From RPQJ01 sp963762315 (lineage in GTDB: Bacteria > Pseudomonadota > Gammaproteobacteria > Steroidobacterales > Steroidobacteraceae), in contig CAVXKO010000004.1 in the NCBI GenBank assembly GCA_963762315.1, positions 496,001-560,000 of the forward strand: a stretch of DNA of 64,000 nt, written 5' to 3'. Positions within the stretch are counted from its first letter, which is position 1, and each line of letters starts with the position of its first letter. The position numbers and the translations under genes were made by a program. The notes under the pieces are model-generated. The model had not been told where the DNA came from, searched no databases, and saw only the letters and a program-made list of their open reading frames with translations. Below are positions 55,258-64,000 of the stretch, in pieces.

Positions 55258-55680
55258 ATGAACAAGGCACCGAAGTGGTATATGCCCGTGGCGATTGTCG
55301 CCCTGCTGTGGAACCTGATCGGTTGCGCAGCCTACCTGGCCGATGTGACGCTCACGCCCGAGGACGTCGCGAAAATGAGCGCCGCGCAGCAGGCGCTCTA
55401 CAACTCCCGGCCCGCGTGGGCAGTCGCTGCCACCGCAATCGCCGTCTGGGGCGGGGCGGCAGGGTGTGTCGGTCTGATCCTGCGCCGACGCTGGGCGACT
55501 CCGCTGCTGATCGCGTCGCTGGCCGGCGTGATCGTCCAGGACATCGGACTGTTCGGTATGACCGATGTCGTTGCACAGGAGGGACCGAAGGTCCTGGTAC
55601 TCCAGGGGCTGGTGCTGGTGATCGCCATCGGTCTCGTGTTGCTGGCACGCAAGGCGACGGCGCGAGGGTGGCTCGCGTAG
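55258..55680 (+). CDS. Small four-helix inner membrane protein
   Basis: The 140-residue protein has about four hydrophobic segments: WYMPVAIVALLWNLIGCAAYL, WAVAATAIAVWGGAAGCVGLI, PLLIASLAGVIVQDIGLF and VLVLQGLVLVIAIGLVLLA. Such proteins are often labelled sugar-transporter-like but have no proven role. Ribosome site GGGGGAG before the ATG. Confidence 0.8.
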   Translation: MNKAPKWYMPVAIVALLWNLIGCAAYLADVTLTPEDVAKMSAAQQALYNSRPAWAVAATAIAVWGGAAGCVGLILRRRWATPLLIASLAGVIVQDIGLFGMTDVVAQEGPKVLVLQGLVLVIAIGLVLLARKATARGWLA

Positions 55681-55726
55681 CGCCTGCGACAGAAACTGCG
55701 CTGAACAAGCGCGGGGAGAACTCACC

Positions 55727-56173
55727 ATGCCAAACGGCACTGTCAGGCTTCATCGGGTGCTCCGTGCGCCGCCGGAGCGCGTCTATCGCGCTTTCCTCGA
55801 CGCGGACGCGATGTCGAAATGGCTCCCGCCGAACGGGTTCACCGGACGGGTCCACCACATGGACCCGCGGGTGGGCGGCACCTACAAGATGTCGTTCACG
55901 AACTTCGCGACGGGCCAGAGTCACGGTTTCGGGGGCAAGTATCTCGAACTGCTGCCGGGCGAGCGCCTGCGCTACACGGACGTTTTCGACGACTCGAACC
56001 TGCCGGGGGAGATGCAGACCACGATCACCTTTGCGAAAGTCTCCTGTGGCACGGAGTTGAATGTAGTGCAGGAAGGGATCCCGGAGATGATCCCGGTGGA
56101 AGCCTGCTATCTCGGCTGGCAGGAGTCGCTCAGGCTGCTGGCAGAACTGGTCGAAGCGGAGATTCCGGGTTAG
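55727..56173 (+). CDS. AHSA1/SRPBCC-family protein
   Basis: The 148-residue protein starts MPNGTVRLHRVLRAPPERVYRAFLDADAMSKWLPPNGF, the standard AHSA1 opening, followed by VGGTYKMSF, LLPGERLRYTDVFDD and EACYLGWQESLRLLAELVE. It belongs to the ligand-binding START-like fold. It follows the membrane protein by 46 bases. Function unknown. Confidence 0.88.
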   Translation: MPNGTVRLHRVLRAPPERVYRAFLDADAMSKWLPPNGFTGRVHHMDPRVGGTYKMSFTNFATGQSHGFGGKYLELLPGERLRYTDVFDDSNLPGEMQTTITFAKVSCGTELNVVQEGIPEMIPVEACYLGWQESLRLLAELVEAEIPG

Positions 56174-56232
56174 GCGTGCAGCTCCCCGACGTGGGAGACT
56201 CGGTTCCCGGCGGATTACGAGAGGCCCGATCC

Positions 56233-56319
56233 ATGACCGCCTATGCGATCTTCGACGTCGACGTCGACGTCGACGTCCACGACACGGCGCGGCTCGTGGC
56301 CGTGGAGGGACTTGCCTAG
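56233..56319 (+). pseudogene. Truncated DUF1330 remnant with an expanded hexamer repeat
   Basis: The 28-residue reading frame MTAYAIFDVDVDVDVHDTA matches the N-terminus of DUF1330 proteins (normally about 95 residues), then runs out of frame and stops. Four copies of GACGTC at 56254-56277 encode the DV repeat. Loss of the rest of the gene makes this a fragment. Its TAG is directly followed by the next ATG. Confidence 0.6.
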
Positions 56320-56733
56320 ATGATTCGCGTGGCCGAGCCAGGTCGTTGGGCACGACGGCTTGTCCTCGTGGCCGCGCTGCTGCTGTCATTGACTGCGCAG
56401 GGCGTGACCCTTTCGGCTGCAGCCCGCGGCGAGATCGATGCGGTGCTGTCGCGCCTCCAGTCTTCCGGCTGCCAGTTCAATCGCAACGGTACCTGGTATC
56501 CGCCGGCAAAGGCGAAGGATCACCTGCTCCGCAAACTCGAATACCTCGAGGACAAGGGTCTGGTGGATTCGGCGGAACAGTTCATCGAACGCGGCGCGTC
56601 GCAGAGCAGCATGACGGGGCGCGCCTACCTGGTGAAATGCGGCGACGCGCAGCCGATCGAAAGCCGCGCCTGGTTGACCGAGCAGCTCGAATCGATCCGC
56701 AACGCGGGCACCGCCGCGAAACCCGCACACTAG
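56320..56733 (+). CDS. Exported YfeK-like (DUF5329) protein
   Basis: The 137-residue protein has a signal peptide (RLVLVAALLLSLTAQG) and the DUF5329 pattern: EIDAVLSRLQSSGCQFNRNGTWYP, KAKDHLLRKLEYLEDKG, SAEQFIERGASQSSMTGRAYLVKCG, and RAWLTEQLESIR. Two cysteines could form a disulfide in the periplasm. The family is widespread in Gammaproteobacteria with no assigned function. Confidence 0.88.
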   Translation: MIRVAEPGRWARRLVLVAALLLSLTAQGVTLSAAARGEIDAVLSRLQSSGCQFNRNGTWYPPAKAKDHLLRKLEYLEDKGLVDSAEQFIERGASQSSMTGRAYLVKCGDAQPIESRAWLTEQLESIRNAGTAAKPAH

Positions 56734-56793
56734 GGCATCGCCATGCCCGGCGCGCTGTCGGGCGCGCATGAACCACGAACGAAGCGAGGGCGC

Positions 56794-57423
56794 ATGTACA
56801 CGCTTTACGGATACAAGGGATCGGGGTCGGCGGCGGTCGAGGCGGCGCTGCAGCGCATTGCGGTGCCTTACAAGACGATCAAGGCGGCTTCCTGGGATCC
56901 GCAGTCCGCGGTGCAGGAACTCACGCGCGTCAATCCGCTCGCGCAGGTTCCGACGCTCGTGCTGCCGGATGGAACGGTGCTCACCGAGAGTGCCGCCATC
57001 CTGATTTACCTCGGGCTGGCGCACCCGGAGAGCGGTTTGTTGCCGATGTCGCCGTCGGAGCGTGCCGTCGCGATCCGCGGCCTGGTGTTCATCGCGGCCA
57101 ATCTCTACTCCGCCATCAGCGTGACGGATTTTCCGGAGCGGTGGCTCGCCGAGCCCACCGAGGCCGCCTGCAGGAACCTGAAGGATGGTTCGCGAGAGCG
57201 GCTGCACCTGCACTGGGCGACGTTTGCCGACACGTTCAAGGGCTCGCCGTTCCTGACCGGACGCGAGTTGGGCGCGCTCGACTTGCTGGCGGCCGTGGTT
57301 TCGAAGTGGAGCGGGGCCCGGCAGTTCCTGGAGAAAGAACGGCCTGTGTTTCACGAACTGCTGCTGCGGATCGACGCGGATCCGCAGGTCAAGACGCTCT
57401 TTGCGCGCTACTGGCCGGCCTGA
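56794..57423 (+). CDS. Glutathione S-transferase
   Basis: The 209-residue protein starts MYTLYGYKGSGSAAVEAALQR, has the cis-proline strand NPLAQVPTLVLPDG and TESAAILIYLGLAHP, and a C-terminal domain with GSPFLTGRELGALDLLAAVV. The start at 56794, with AGCGAGGG upstream, is preferred over the longer frame from 56743. It is a standard-length GST unlike the extended pair at 27.6 and 29.2 kb. Confidence 0.9.
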   Translation: MYTLYGYKGSGSAAVEAALQRIAVPYKTIKAASWDPQSAVQELTRVNPLAQVPTLVLPDGTVLTESAAILIYLGLAHPESGLLPMSPSERAVAIRGLVFIAANLYSAISVTDFPERWLAEPTEAACRNLKDGSRERLHLHWATFADTFKGSPFLTGRELGALDLLAAVVSKWSGARQFLEKERPVFHELLLRIDADPQVKTLFARYWPA

Positions 57424-57424
57424 C

Positions 57425-57514
57425 GGTGGCCCTCACCCGGCTGCGCCGACCTCTCCCGTGAACGGGAGAGGGCGCGAGCGTCGACGCCGCCGCGTCGACG
57501 CAAGGGGTGAGGGT
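57425..57514. repeat. Palindromic intergenic repeat (REP-like)
   Basis: Outer arms CCCTCACCC (57430-57438) and GGGTGAGGG (about 57505-57513) enclose two hairpins: CCTCTCCCG-TGAA-CGGGAGAGG (57450-57472) and GCGTCGACG..CGTCGACGC (57478-57501). It lies between convergent genes. This type of element is dispersed in many proteobacterial genomes; only one copy is visible in this window. Confidence 0.7.
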
Positions 57515-57523
57515 TCCTGGTCC

Positions 57524-58279
57524 TTACTTTTTCTGTTCCGTCTGGCGGGCGACCGCTTCGGCGCGCGCCTTCACCGCTTCCGCGTCGCCGAGATAGCGGC
57601 TCGAGACCGGCTTCAGGTCCGCATCGAGTTCATAGAGCAGCGGCACGCCGGTCGGGATGTTCAGCTCGACGATGGCCGCGTCCGACATGTTGTCGAGCAT
57701 CTTCACGATCGCACGCAGGCTGTTGCCGTGCGCCGCAACGAGCACGTTGCGGCCCGCCTTGAGTTCCGGGGCGATCCGCGCGTTCCAGAAGGGCAGCACG
57801 CGTGCCAGCGTGTCCTTCAGCGATTCCGACGCCGGCAGTTCATCCACCGGCACACTCGCATAGCGGCGATCGAAGCGCGGGTGCTGCTTGTCCGTGACCG
57901 GCAGCGGCGGAGGCGGGATGTCGTAGCTGCGGCGCCAGATCTTGACCTGCTCGGCCCCGTGCTTTTCCACGGTCTGCGTCTTGTTGAGGCCCTGCAATGC
58001 CCCGTAGTGCCGCTCGTTCAGGCGCCACGTGCGCTCGACCGGCAACCACATCGTGTCCATCTCGTCGAGCGCGATCCACAGGGTGCGGATGGCGCGCTTC
58101 AGCACCGATGTGAACGCGATGTCGAAGGGGATGCCCTCGGCCTTGAGCAACCGGCCGGCTTCACGGGCCTCCTGCAGGCCCTGCTCGGACAGATCGACGT
58201 CGATCCAGCCCGTGAACAGGTTCTCGAGGTTCCAGATGCTCTGGCCGTGGCGCAGCAGTAGGAGTTTTCCGGTGCTCAT
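57524..58279 (-). CDS. gpmA: 2,3-bisphosphoglycerate-dependent phosphoglycerate mutase
   Basis: The 251-residue glycolytic enzyme has the phosphohistidine motif LLLRHGQSIWN, GWIDVDLSEQG, the substrate-specific block LNERHYGALQGLNK, and VLVAAHGNSLRAIVK with the second histidine. The length is that of the cofactor-dependent BPG-dPGM class. Two ATGs nine bases apart (58288 and 58279) can start it; MSTGKLLLLRHG matches the family better. It interconverts 2- and 3-phosphoglycerate. Confidence 0.93.
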   Translation of the reverse strand: MSTGKLLLLRHGQSIWNLENLFTGWIDVDLSEQGLQEAREAGRLLKAEGIPFDIAFTSVLKRAIRTLWIALDEMDTMWLPVERTWRLNERHYGALQGLNKTQTVEKHGAEQVKIWRRSYDIPPPPLPVTDKQHPRFDRRYASVPVDELPASESLKDTLARVLPFWNARIAPELKAGRNVLVAAHGNSLRAIVKMLDNMSDAAIVELNIPTGVPLLYELDADLKPVSSRYLGDAEAVKARAEAVARQTEQKK

Positions 58280-58354
58280 GATAGTCATTGCGATGGGTGA
58301 TGGTGACGTTATAACAATCCGGCAGGCCGCAAACCAGACTGGATAATGCGGTGC

Positions 58355-59149
58355 TCAGGCCGTGCGATGCTGGTCGAGTCCGGCCTCGCAGCGCACGCGG
58401 CCGGACTGCACCGTGTCCTTCCAGCGGGCACGATGCACATGCGCGGAAGCGCGATCCGCGGGCGGATGGGCCAGGTGGAAGGCGATGCCGCCAAAGAGCA
58501 GCGTGCGCCTCGCGATGCCCGCATTGGCCAGCCGAGCGCAGAGTTCCTTGTCCTCGGCGCCCCAGCCCGTCATGGCCTCGTCGAAGCCGTTGACGGCGAC
58601 GAGGTCGCGCCGCCAGAAGCCCTGGTTGCAGGCTTTGATCGCGACGAACCCATTGGCGAGCCGGCGGGTCACGTGCGACAGAGTGGGCGCGTGGCAGGCA
58701 TAGGGTCGCCGCTTGAGGTCGATACCCGGGGACAAGGCCCGCGGAAGTTCGCCAGATGCGGTCAGTCGAGCACTGGCCGTCTCGTCCAGAACGACCCGCG
58801 CACCCTGAACCCAGCAGCCCGGACGGGCAGCGGCGAGATGGTCTGCGACGAACGACGGGTGCATCACCATGTCGCCATCCAGCAGCAGGACGTAGTCGGC
58901 CGTGACCCGGGCGATGGCGAGGTTGCGCGCGCGCCCCGCACGAAATCCCTCGTGCGGCTGCCACGCGTGCTGGATCGTGCGTCCGGTTTCGATCGCGAAA
59001 CGCTCGACCACCGACTTCGTGGCCGGCCCCGAGCCGTCGTCGGCGACGACGACTTCGTCCGGCCACGTCGTCTGCGTGGCGAGGCCCTGGAGCACTCGCG
59101 CCAGTGCGTCAGGACGTTCGTACGTCGTGACGACCAGGCAACTGCGCAT
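58355..59149 (-). CDS. Family 2 glycosyltransferase
   Basis: The 264-residue protein begins MRSCLVVTTYERPDALARVLQGL. GT-A features include VVVADDGSG, the DxD motif LLLDGDMVM, and the galactosyltransferase-like C-terminal block ACNQGFWRRDLVAVNGFDEAMTGWGAEDKEL, typical of sugar transferases in lipopolysaccharide or glycan assembly. The sugar donor is unknown. Its ATG overlaps the TGA of the glutamate dehydrogenase gene, which suggests coupled translation of unrelated functions. Confidence 0.9.
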   Translation of the reverse strand: MRSCLVVTTYERPDALARVLQGLATQTTWPDEVVVADDGSGPATKSVVERFAIETGRTIQHAWQPHEGFRAGRARNLAIARVTADYVLLLDGDMVMHPSFVADHLAAARPGCWVQGARVVLDETASARLTASGELPRALSPGIDLKRRPYACHAPTLSHVTRRLANGFVAIKACNQGFWRRDLVAVNGFDEAMTGWGAEDKELCARLANAGIARRTLLFGGIAFHLAHPPADRASAHVHRARWKDTVQSGRVRCEAGLDQHRTA

Positions 59150-62100
59150 CAGACCTCGGTGGCGACGAGCCTGCGAACCGCCTGCAGCGCAACCGACAGC
59201 GATGCAAAGTCGACGCCGGTCTGCTGCGCACGGATGTCGGCTACGACGCCTTTCGCGTGCGCCGCTCCGGTCTCATGGGCCTTCAACCACTTCACCGTCG
59301 CCTTGGCCGCGTCCCGCTCGCGGGATTCATCGAGTACGCGCTGTGCCAGCCCCCGATGCACGAGGTACAGGGCCTCGCGCAGGCTGCCGCGCGCCACGGC
59401 ATGCCAGTGGCCCTCGGTGTCGAGGGACTCGATGCGGCTGCGCAGCCAGTCGAGGCCGAATTCCGCGCCGATGCCGAAGTAGGCGCGGGCGGCGGCATCG
59501 ACCGTCAGCTTGCGGGTCGCCGCGAGCTCGACGATGTCCGGCGCGCACTGCAAAGCCGAGCAGGCGGCGATGCGCCGGGCGAGGTCCGCAGGGACCCCGG
59601 CGCCGGCCAGCTCTGCCGAGCGCGCTTCGAACGCGTCACGCTCGATCCCCTGCAGCCATTGCAGCGGCGCGCGTGCGAGTTCGCGGATGCCCGGCCGCAG
59701 CCGGCCGACCTGCTGCTCGATCGAGAGTGCATTGCGATGGCGCTGGATCAGCCAGTAGGTCACCTGCCGGATCAGTGCGACGGTATCCTGCACCATCGCG
59801 TACTGCACCGATGCCGGCACCCTGGTGTCGAGCGCCTCGATCGCGGCCCACATCTCGCGCACCTCGAACGACTCGCGCGCGATGGAGTAGGCGCGCGCCA
59901 CCGTGGCCGCGTCGGCCCCGGTGTCCGTCTGCGTACGGTGCACGAACGTCGGGCCCATGCGATTGACGATGCTGTTGGTCGTGGCGGTGACGATGATCTC
60001 GCGCTTCAGCCGGTGCTGGCCAAGCTGCTTGCCGTAGCGTGTCGCGAGGCGCGTCGGGAAGTACCGGTTGAGTTCCTGCGAGAGGTACGGGTCCTCGGGC
60101 ACGTCCGACTGGATCAGCTGGTTGTTGAGCGCGATCTTCGCGTAGCTCAGCACCATGGCCAGCTCGGGGCGCGTCAGGCCCTGCGCCGATGCGGCGCCGG
60201 TCCTCGATTTCCTCGGCGCTCGGCAGGTACTCGATCGCTCGATCGAGCGTGCCTTCCAGTTCGAGCGCGCGGATGAAGTGAGCATGCTCGCCGAGCCGTT
60301 CCGCCGCGTTGGCGTGCAGCAGGCTGATGGCCTGGCTCTGCAGGTAGTTGTCGCGCAGCACGAGAGCGCCCACTTCGTCGGTCATCGACGCCAGGAGCTT
60401 GTTGCGCTCTGCCGTCGTGAGCTTCGACTTTTCCTGGACGTGCTTCAGCAGGATCTTGATGTTGACTTCGTGGTCCGAGCAGTCGACGCCGCCCGAGTTG
60501 TCGACGAAGTCCGTGTTCATCCGCCCGCCGCGCAGCGAGAACTCGATGCGCCCGAGCTGCGAGCAGCCGAGGTTGCCGCCTTCGCCGATGACCTTGCAGC
60601 GCAGGTCGCGGCCGTCGACGCGTACCGCGTCGTTGGTGCGGTCGCCCACGGCGGAGTTGGCCTCCCACGAGGCCTTCACGTAGGTGCCGATGCCGCCGTT
60701 CCAGAGCAGGTCCACCGGCAGCAGCAGGATGGCGCGGATGACGTCGTTCGGCGTGGCCTTGGCCGCGTCGATGCCGAGCAGCGCGCGCGCCTGCGGGCTC
60801 AGCGCGATCTCCTTGGCGTCACGCGGGAAAATGCCGCCGCCCTTGGAGATGATGCGCTTGTCGTAATCGCTCCACGACGAGCGGGGCAGGTTGAACATCC
60901 GCTCGCGCTCCTTGAAGCTGCGCGCAGCGATCCGGGTCCGGGTCGAGCAGGATGTGCTGGTGGTTGAACGCGGCCACGAGCCGGATGTGCTTCGACAGCA
61001 GCATGCCGTTGCCGAATACGTCGCCTGCCATGTCGCCGATGCCGGCCACCGTGAAGTCCTGCGACTGGGTGTCGATGCCCATTTCGCGGAAGTGGCGGCG
61101 TGACGCATTCCCACGCGCCCTTGGCGGTGATGCCCATCTTCTTGTGGTCGTAACCGGCCGAGCCGCCGGAGGCGAACGCGTCGCCGAGCCAGAAGCCGTA
61201 TTCGGCCGAGAGCGCATTGGCAACGTCGGAGAACGTCGCCGTACCCTTGTCGGCGGCCACGACGAGGTACGGATCGTCCGGGTCGTAGCGCACGGTCTCG
61301 CGGGGCGGGACGATGCGACTGCCCTGCGACGTTGTCGCTCAGGTCGAGCAGGCCGCGGATGAAGAGCCGATAGCACTCGGTGCCTTCGCGCTGCACTTCC
61401 TCGCGACCCGCGCCGCGGGGCATCTGCTTCGGCACGAAGCCGCCCTTGGCGCCGACCGGCACGATCAGCGTGTTCTTCACGTTCTGGGCCTTCATCAGGC
61501 CGAGGACCTCCGTGCGGAAGTCCTCGCGGCGATCCGACCAGCGGATGCCGCCGCGCGCCACCTTGCCCATGCGCAGGTGCACGCCTTCGACGCGCGGCGA
61601 GTACACCCAGATCTCGAACATCGGCCGCGGCTTCGGCAGTTCCGGCAGGGCCTTCGGGTCGAGCTTGAAGGAGAGGTAGGGCTTGGGCGGCCATCCGCGC
61701 CGCGCTGGTAGTGGTTGGTGCGCAGCGTGGCCAGGATCACGCCGCGGAACGAGCGCAGGATGCGATCGTCGTCCGGGCTGGTGACCCTTCTCGAGCGCCT
61801 CGTCGATCGTCGCGCGCGAGCGGCCTTGAGCTGCGACGTGCGCGTGGCCGACTTGAGCGACGGATCGAAGCGCGCCTCGAACGTCCAGGCGAGGCGCGCC
61901 GCCACGTCCGGATGCCGGGCCAGCACCGACTCCATGTAGCGCTGGCTGAACGGGATGCCGGTCTGCAGCAGGTAGCGGCAGACGGCGCGCAGCACCATGC
62001 GCCTGGCGCCAGTCGAGGCCGGCCGCGAGCACGAGGCGGTTGAAGCCGTCGCTTTCGGCGAGGCCGTCGCGCACGGCGAAGAAACGCCTCCTCGAAGCGT

Positions 62101-63994
62101 CGCGCCGACCTGCTGCGGATCGAGTTCGCGACCGCCCGCATGCGTCACCTCGAGGTCCTGGATCCACAGTCGCTCGACCCGCGGCGGCGGCGATGCGGTA
62201 CGGGCGCTCGTTCAGGATGCGCAGGTCGAAGTTCTCGAGCAGCGGCAGCATGTCCGACATCGCGACGGCTCGCCGCGCCGGTACAGGCGCAGGTGCAGCG
62301 ACTTGCGCGCACGGTCGCCCCTGCGCAGCTGCAGCCCGACGGCGCGGGCGCCTCCGCGGCAAGGCCTGCAGTTCCTGGATGTCGCCGATGGCGTCCGCCG
62401 GCGTGACGTCTTCCTGGTACGCGACCGGGAAGGCTGCGCCGAAGCGATCCGCCAGCGAGAAGGGTGGCCTCGTCCGGGAGCCGTGCGTGCAGTTCCTCGC
62501 GCAACTGGTCGCCCCAGGTGCGCAACGCTTCGGTGATGCGCCGCTCGATGCGCGGGATGTCGGCGGAGATTCGCGCTCCGGGTCCGTGCGCACCAGCGTC
62601 TGCAGGCGGGCAAGCGCGGACTCCGAGATCTGCACCTGCGATTCCAGCGCCACGCCGGCCAGCTCATCGAGCAGGATGCGCTCGATGCGCTCGCGCGCCT
62701 GCGTGTTGTAGCGGTCACGCGGGACGTACAGCAGGCACGAGAAGAAGCGCTGGTACGGGTCGCGCCGGGCGAACAGGCGCACGCGGCGCCGCTCGTACAG
62801 GTTGACGATGCCGCGGCAGGTGCGCAGCAGCTCCGGCACGCTCGACTGGAACAGCTCGTCGCGCGGGTGGCCCTCCAGCACGTGGATCAGCGCCTTGCCG
62901 TCGTGGCTGACGGACGACACGCCGATCTGGTCGATCACGCGCTGCACCTTGTGGCGCAGCAGCGGAATCTCGCGCGGGCTGGTGCTGTAGGTCGAGGAGG
63001 TGAACAGGCCGATGAAGCGGCGCTCGCCGACGACCCGCCGCGCGAGTCGAACGTCTTGATGCCGACGTAGTCGAGGTACGTGGCGCGGTGCACGGTCGAC
63101 ACGGAGTTCGCCTTGGTCACGACGATGCAGCACGGGCTCGCGGGCCCGCCGGCGAATCTCGCCCTTCAGCTGCGTGGCCTTCGGCTTCGGGCGGTTGCCT
63201 GCCGGTGCGCAGCAGGCCGAGGCCGGAGCGGGGCACGGGCACGAGCCGGTCGGTCGGCGCTGCCGCGTTCGAGCTGGTATTCGCGGTAGCCGAGGAACGT
63301 GAAGTGGTTGTCGGCCAGCCACTCGATGAATTCGCTGCCTTCGGCGCACTCGGCGCGAGGCACGCCCGGCTCGTTCGCGAGCAGGCTGCGGGCAATCTCC
63401 AGCGCGCGGGCACGCATGGCCGGCCAGTCCTCCACCGAGAGGCGAACGTCGTCGAGCATCGCGAGGATGCGGTCCGCTCGACGTCGGCGAGCCTGGCGGC
63501 ATCCGTCGTGCCGAAACGGCGATGTGCTGCCAGGACTCCGCGCGGCCCTGCATCGCGTCCGAATCGTCGATGCGCTTGATGCTGCCGCGGCCGTCGCGCT
63601 GCACTCGCAACACCGGGTGGACCATCAGCTGGATCGCCAGCCCGCACTCGTTCAGCACCATGGCGAGCGAGTCGACGAGGAAAGGCATGTCCTCGAGGAC
63701 GAGTTCGACCCACGTGTAGTTCGATTTCCAGCCGTCCCTTTCGACCGTCGGGTTGAATGCACGCACCAGCGCCTGGCCGGGCTTGCGCGTCGTGCCGAAC
63801 TTCAGGTGGCCGGCGGCGGCCGCGGCGAAGGCGGCGGTTTCCCCCGCGCGCAGGTCGTCTTCGTCGACGCCGCGGTAGTAGGGCTGCACGAAGTTCTCGA
63901 GCGGGACCGGCTGCTGCCGGTCGCGCAGGGGCCGCGTGCGCTTGGCGATGTCGTCGATGAGGTGCTGCCGCGCAGCCGGAATCGTTCCTGCCAT
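59149..63994 (-). CDS. gdhB: NAD-dependent glutamate dehydrogenase, large (GDH-180) type (many frameshifts)
   Basis: The 4.8-kb gene would encode about 1615 residues, the size of the GdhB-type NAD enzyme of pseudomonads and Streptomyces. It starts MAGTIPAARQHLIDDIAKRTRPL at 63994. Visible blocks are the N-terminal ACT-like region (YTWVELVLEDMPFLVDSLAMVLNE in pieces), the catalytic part (WSDRREDFRTEVLGLMKAQ, VPVGAKGGFVPKQ), NAD-site DLLWNGGIGTYVKAS, and a long C-terminal helical domain (NSIVNRMGPTFVHR). It deaminates glutamate to 2-oxoglutarate. Eight or more single-base shifts lie between 60180 and 63540, although all domains remain. The start codon lies six bases from the window end. Confidence 0.88.
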
Positions 63995-64000
63995 GTTCGT

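Noticed and set aside
56254..56277. GACGTC repeats as a CRISPR or regulatory array
   Set aside because: Only four 6-base copies without spacers, inside a reading frame; simple slippage explains them.
51780..57420. The run of small orphan genes as a second cassette array
   Set aside because: No RYYYAAC...GTTRRRY attC structure was found in any of the gaps, and several genes overlap, which cassettes do not.

Overview
The window is a high-GC bacterial chromosome fragment, most likely from a gammaproteobacterium of the Steroidobacter/Nevskia kind. That placement is inference, resting on a CCA-encoding tRNA gene, a large 1600-residue NAD-type glutamate dehydrogenase, TonB receptors, a chromosomal integron and many single-component Rieske oxygenases. 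Many genes are broken by single-base shifts (mainly 12-26 kb and 59-64 kb), including housekeeping ones. I read most of these as uncorrected sequencing errors and annotate one gene across each shift.

Layout. 0-4 kb: a minus-strand molybdopterin operon (moeA-moaA-moaC-mobA-moaD-moaE, the last cut by the window edge). 4-6 kb: a secreted orphan and a methylmalonate-semialdehyde dehydrogenase. 6.1-8.2 kb: tRNA-Arg followed by copies of its own 3' end, then an integron integrase, an attI-like site and one clear gene cassette ending in a canonical attC. 8.2-16.3 kb: plus-strand accessory enzymes and a ModF-like twin ATPase.

16.3-51.8 kb is the heart of the window: a catabolic gene cluster in about eight transcription units. 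Six intergenic regions carry a palindrome close to AAACAGTCATGACTGTTT. They precede Rieske oxygenase 1; a TonB receptor; the divergent pair Rieske 2/HMGS-DUF35/thiolase/SDR/AhpD-like/E2 and three GST-like proteins; the divergent pair Rieske ferredoxin/acyl-CoA dehydrogenase/CoA-transferase and two small ABM-fold proteins; the divergent pair SDR/ThuA-like/Rieske 3/E1alpha/E1beta and a putidaredoxin-type ferredoxin; and, as a degenerate copy, the divergent pair SDR and a TetR regulator heading a beta-oxidation set. I propose that this TetR protein controls a dispersed regulon that takes up an unknown ring compound through the outer membrane, hydroxylates it with three Rieske oxygenases fed by two ferredoxins, processes it with glutathione-dependent and short-chain dehydrogenase steps, and finishes it as CoA thioesters. 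The substrate cannot be read from the sequence.

Inside this cluster, at 34.6-38.6 kb, lies a separate thiamine uptake and salvage operon: a TPP riboswitch directly against the start codon of a TonB receptor, then a YkoF-like thiamine-binding protein, a PnuT-like permease and a kinase. The E1alpha/E1beta genes beside it need thiamine diphosphate.

51.8-57.4 kb is a run of short plus-strand orphan genes (acetyltransferases, cupin, SRPBCC, GFA, lipocalin-like, a DUF1330 remnant, a GST). 57.4-64 kb has a palindromic repeat, gpmA, a family 2 glycosyltransferase and the large glutamate dehydrogenase. No rRNA, CRISPR array or insertion sequence was seen.
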